Below the pieces are notes generated by a model that saw only the letters and a list, made by a program, of their open reading frames with translations, had not been told where the DNA came from and did not search any database. Shown piece by piece: positions 61,167-64,000 of a stretch of DNA of 64,000 nt. The position numbers were made by a program, and so were the translations under genes. Where the stretch lies: the NCBI GenBank assembly GCA_022766945.1, contig JALEOU010000053.1, positions 16,332 to 80,331 of the forward strand, given 5' to 3'. Numbering within the stretch: the first letter of the stretch is position 1; the number at the start of each line of letters is the position of its first letter. This DNA comes from Fusicatenibacter sp. GTDB taxonomy: Bacteria > Bacillota > Clostridia > Lachnospirales > Lachnospiraceae.

Positions 61167-62675
61167 TTACCTGCGAAACAGATTCCGGAACATGCGGAAG
61201 ATTCTTTTTATCATAGATGGATATGCAAGGTAGTATACCATCAGTGTAATCAGAACCGATAAGATAAAAACAGGAATCGCATAGAGGATCCAGATGAGGT
61301 AATTTTTTGCATGAACCGGAAAACAGGTATTCACAATCGTTGTAATAAGTAAAACACTCAGGACGCAAAGCAGCAGTCCCTTTGCAAATTTCCGGATAGG
61401 ACGATAGAGGATATGCTTTGAAAGATAATATACGTGATGGAATGTGCGTACCAGCATCGCTGTGAGCGTTCCAATGGCTACGCCGACAATTCCGAACTGA
61501 TATACCAGGATAACAGAGAGTACGATATTAACAGATGCTTCCAGGTAACAGATGCGGTTTGTCTGTCTGAAATGTCCTGCGGAGAGGATCACGGTACTGT
61601 AGGGGTTTCTCATGCAATAAGCAGCCTCGGCCAGTACCAGCAGAGCAGCAAACAACGGCCTTTCGTAATTCACATCCGTGACACCCGCCGTATAAATCTG
61701 AACGAAAGGAAGCAGCATGATACCGGTTGTGGTAAAGAAGATTGTGATCAGCATGAAATTGAGTGTCTCATAAAGATCGAAAGTATCTTTCAATTTCTCA
61801 TCTTCTTCGTTGGCAATCAGATTTCCAATGGAGGCATAGATACCGTTTGTAAAGGAGTTTACCACGCTGACAATGCCATAGATGACACTGTGATAAACCG
61901 AATATACAGAGACAATTTTCACGTTCGCAAACAAGGTCAGAACCGTTACGTCTGTATTTGCATGTATTACATATGCAATGTGCTGGCCCAGTCCGTCCCA
62001 CTTTTGTTTGATGGTGTTCTCATCCGGTTCCACAGATCTGTCAATCTGATAATGGCTTTTCACATAATAATTATAAAAAAGGGGGCGTAATACATAAACA
62101 GTGGCAGAAATTAATTTGAGCAGGTGGATTTCCACATTAAGAGAAACACAGATCAGCACAATCACCGTGTTCAGGATCAGGGTCACGACCTGTACAAGGG
62201 AAGTCAGATACAGCTTCTGGTCGGACTGAATCACCAGCTGATAGGTTAATCCAAAATAATACTGTGCAAAAGTACTGATACTGATTATAATGACCAGTGA
62301 AAAGGAATAAAACCAGGAAAACTGGTCCGATACAACAAACGGGAAAAAGACTGCGACTAATGCGATATAGACAAGAAAGATTCTGGCAATTGTTCGAAAG
62401 TATCGTTCTGTCGCAACGACAACGCAGCTTAAGGCATGGTTATCCTTCCTGGCCAGGGGCTTATAGAGTGCAGAATTTACTACCGCGCCGACACCTGCTT
62501 CCAGAAATGTAATATAACTTAAAAACTGTGAGATTGAGGAAATGGTCCCATTGACGGACGATCCATAATGACCGATGATCAGCCTGGGAACAATTAATCC
62601 GCAGATCGCAGCGACCAACTGTTGGAGGAGGCCAAAAAGGGTGTTATAAAATGTCAGTTTTTTTCTGCTTCTCAT
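61167..62675 (-). CDS. Polysaccharide flippase (MOP superfamily, Wzx-like)
   Basis: The 502-residue protein has about twelve to fourteen membrane segments. Its N-terminus reads FYNTLFGLLQQLVAAICGLIVPRLII-like, and GSSVNGTISSISQFLSYITFLEAGVG marks the oligosaccharide flippase family (both recognised in parts). Such proteins move undecaprenol-linked glycans across the membrane. No glycosyltransferase genes are nearby. It starts 15 bases after apbE, with which it may share a transcript, although function does not link them. Confidence 0.87.
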   Translation of the reverse strand: MRSRKKLTFYNTLFGLLQQLVAAICGLIVPRLIIGHYGSSVNGTISSISQFLSYITFLEAGVGAVVNSALYKPLARKDNHALSCVVVATERYFRTIARIFLVYIALVAVFFPFVVSDQFSWFYSFSLVIIISISTFAQYYFGLTYQLVIQSDQKLYLTSLVQVVTLILNTVIVLICVSLNVEIHLLKLISATVYVLRPLFYNYYVKSHYQIDRSVEPDENTIKQKWDGLGQHIAYVIHANTDVTVLTLFANVKIVSVYSVYHSVIYGIVSVVNSFTNGIYASIGNLIANEEDEKLKDTFDLYETLNFMLITIFFTTTGIMLLPFVQIYTAGVTDVNYERPLFAALLVLAEAAYCMRNPYSTVILSAGHFRQTNRICYLEASVNIVLSVILVYQFGIVGVAIGTLTAMLVRTFHHVYYLSKHILYRPIRKFAKGLLLCVLSVLLITTIVNTCFPVHAKNYLIWILYAIPVFILSVLITLMVYYLAYPSMIKRIFRMFRNLFRR

Positions 62676-62690
62676 AATAATCTTTCACTC

Positions 62691-63758
62691 TCATTCCTTC
62701 GTGTTTATGATTACGGCTTTCCGGTTTCCCTGTACCTCAAACTGGTCTGCAATCCCGCAGGTTATATAAAGAGTACCATCCGTTGTCTCAAGGATCGCAT
62801 CAAACTCGCTGCTGTGCTCCTGCCAATAGCTGACTGCACGATCTTTCCCCATCACGAACAGTGCAGTCGAAAGGCCGTCTGAGAGAATGCCTTCCCCGCT
62901 GACGATTGTGACGGAGATCAGCCCGCTGTTCGCAGGATATCCGGTGGCCGGATCGAGAATATGATGGTAACGGTTGCCGTTCTGCTCGAAATAGCGTTCG
63001 TATCCTCCGGAGGTAATCACAGCACAGTCGGATACTTTTAGAATACCAAGGTAATCCTCATCGTTTTCCGGACTGCGAATTGCCACATTCCAGTCACTGC
63101 CGTCCACTTTCGAGCCCAGTACCTGTACATTTCCGCCCAGATTCACAAGACCGCTTGTCACGCCAAGAGATCGGTATAATTCCATAATCCGGTCAGAGGT
63201 ATAGCCTTTTGCAATCCCCCCAAAATCAATCTTCATACCCTCTGCTCCGAAAGAAAGAGTTCTTTGTTCACTGTCATAATGAAGTAATGCGGCATCGGTA
63301 ATGAGAAGCAGTTCCCGGATGGTACGGCTGTCCGGAACCTGATAATTTCCATCTGTAAATCCCCATGCCTCCATAAGCGGATAGATTGCGATATCAAAAG
63401 CACCTTCTGTGTTCTCGTAAAGCGCAAGGGAACGTTCTGTCAGAATGGCCGTATCTTCCGAAAGAACTCCTCCACCCTCACAATTCACTTTATAAACCTC
63501 ACTGGTTTCCTCTCCCGCAGAAAGCAGCCGATCCAGACGTGTGATTTCCTGCTCTGCTTTCTCGACGGCTTGCCGAGCCTGATCGCCGTAAGCTGTTACT
63601 GTCATATAAGTATCCATCGCAAAAATGTCACGGCTTTCTTTGGCATCGGATGACATCTTTTCCTTTTCAGGTTCTGATTCTGCAGCAGTGGACAAGGAAC
63701 ATCCGGCCAAAAGGAAAAGCATACAGAATACAAAAATGATCTGAATTCTTTTTCTCAT
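62691..63758 (-). CDS. apbE: FAD:protein FMN transferase (ApbE family lipoprotein)
   Basis: ApbE attaches FMN covalently to Thr or Ser of exported flavoproteins such as RnfG/NqrC subunits. The 355-residue protein has a signal peptide with lipobox LLAGC (Cys20), DTYMTVTAYGD, the GGIAKGYTSDRIM block (Mg/FAD site) and SGLVNLGGNVQVLG. The ATG at 63758 with GGAG upstream is preferred over a start at 63818. Target flavoproteins are not in the window. Confidence 0.94.
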   Translation of the reverse strand: MRKRIQIIFVFCMLFLLAGCSLSTAAESEPEKEKMSSDAKESRDIFAMDTYMTVTAYGDQARQAVEKAEQEITRLDRLLSAGEETSEVYKVNCEGGGVLSEDTAILTERSLALYENTEGAFDIAIYPLMEAWGFTDGNYQVPDSRTIRELLLITDAALLHYDSEQRTLSFGAEGMKIDFGGIAKGYTSDRIMELYRSLGVTSGLVNLGGNVQVLGSKVDGSDWNVAIRSPENDEDYLGILKVSDCAVITSGGYERYFEQNGNRYHHILDPATGYPANSGLISVTIVSGEGILSDGLSTALFVMGKDRAVSYWQEHSSEFDAILETTDGTLYITCGIADQFEVQGNRKAVIINTKE

Positions 63759-63789
63759 AATTACACTCCGTCTGAAACAATTAATGACT

Positions 63790-63818
63790 ATCTTATCATT
63801 ATTCCAGGTAAAATGCAA
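63790..63818 (-). promoter_or_regulatory. Promoter of apbE
   Basis: On the minus strand TTGCAT (63818-63813) and TAAGAT (63795-63790) are 17 bases apart, about 32 bases before the start codon. Confidence 0.6.
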
Positions 63819-63900
63819 CCTTTCCTTTCACCGGCGGTGAATGCCACAGCAAAGCAGCAGTTACAGTTCAGCCAGGTAGCAAATGAAGAGAAACCAAAAC

Positions 63901-63925
63901 AGGCCAGTCAGGAAAAAACTGGCCT
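63901..63925. terminator. Hairpin upstream of apbE, probable terminator of a gene beyond the window
   Basis: AGGCCAGT (63901-63908) and ACTGGCCT (63918-63925) pair around a 9-base loop. On the minus strand TGTTTTGG follows, so it may end a minus-strand gene entering from the right edge. Confidence 0.5.
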
Positions 63926-64000
63926 CCCTTCATGTAGCTCCACAATACTCTGGAAGATTTTTTTGCCTCTTCGTTTCACGGTCTCTATGAAACTCATGAT

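Noticed and set aside
63908..64000. Minus-strand frame entering from the right edge (SFIETVKRRGKKIFQ...), ending at a TGA inside the last hairpin
   Set aside because: Only about 30 codons are visible and nothing in them can be recognised; it may be a gene end but cannot be supported.

Overview
The window reads as one chromosomal segment of an anaerobic, spore-forming Firmicute, most likely a Lachnospiraceae (Blautia/Ruminococcus-like) member of the Clostridia. The grounds are the gene content (YqfC/YqfD sporulation pair, Mre-Min-RodA cluster, Nfn-type flavoprotein pair, meso-diaminopimelate dehydrogenase, LexA/YneA-like pair, SepF operon), strong AGGAGG-type ribosome binding sites, TTG/GTG starts and sigma-A-type promoters. 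The genus is an inference. No rRNA, tRNA, IS element, prophage or CRISPR array was seen, and no gene-free stretch exceeds 300 bases; the longest are the lexA/yneA (293) and nhaC/arsR (286) intergenic regions.

Layout. 1-4.5 kb: 3' end of an FtsK/SpoIIIE translocase, a zinc-ribbon membrane protein, then the nfnA/gltA(nfnB) pair, in which the second gene carries an in-frame TGA. 4.6-11.4 kb: rlmH, an HD hydrolase, an unrecognised protein, an AAA ATPase, an AlkD-like repair protein, an orphan HicB, an alpha/beta hydrolase, ddh and a DUF2284 protein. 11.5-16.3 kb: yqfC-yqfD-phoH-ybeY, a DUF3048 lipoprotein and a small BofC-like membrane protein. 16.4-18.5 kb: DUF896, 5-formyl-THF cyclo-ligase and proA, closed by a terminator.

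18.6-39.8 kb is a long co-directional run: miaB-mutS-mutL-miaA (tRNA modification and mismatch repair), a methionine gamma-lyase-like protein, two flavoproteins, radC, then the shape and division block mreB-mreC-mreD-mrdA-minD-minE-rodA-mgsA-dacA. 39.9-43.2 kb: a small P-loop protein and a HlyD-like/YggS/SepF operon. 43.3-50.2 kb: aroB-lspA-rluD, a cytidylate kinase-like protein, a TtcA-like protein on the minus strand, and dtd-rluA-rsmH.

50.2-63.8 kb is almost entirely on the minus strand: a Xer-type recombinase, lexA (with yneA-like divergent on plus), a second cytidylate kinase-like protein, an NhaC antiporter, a metal-export operon (HMA protein-cadA-arsR), a merR-DUF362-LURP operon, purC, and apbE with a flippase.

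Points most worth checking: LexA has Arg where the catalytic Ser belongs; gltA/nfnB is interrupted by TGA at a normally Gly position; several well-formed promoter/operator dyads stand upstream of lexA/yneA, the cad operon, merR, ddh and the alpha/beta hydrolase. No wholly novel multi-gene system could be demonstrated. The least explained pieces are the unknown 250-residue protein at 5.6-6.4 kb, the merR-DUF362-LURP operon and a structured intergenic element near 61.1 kb.
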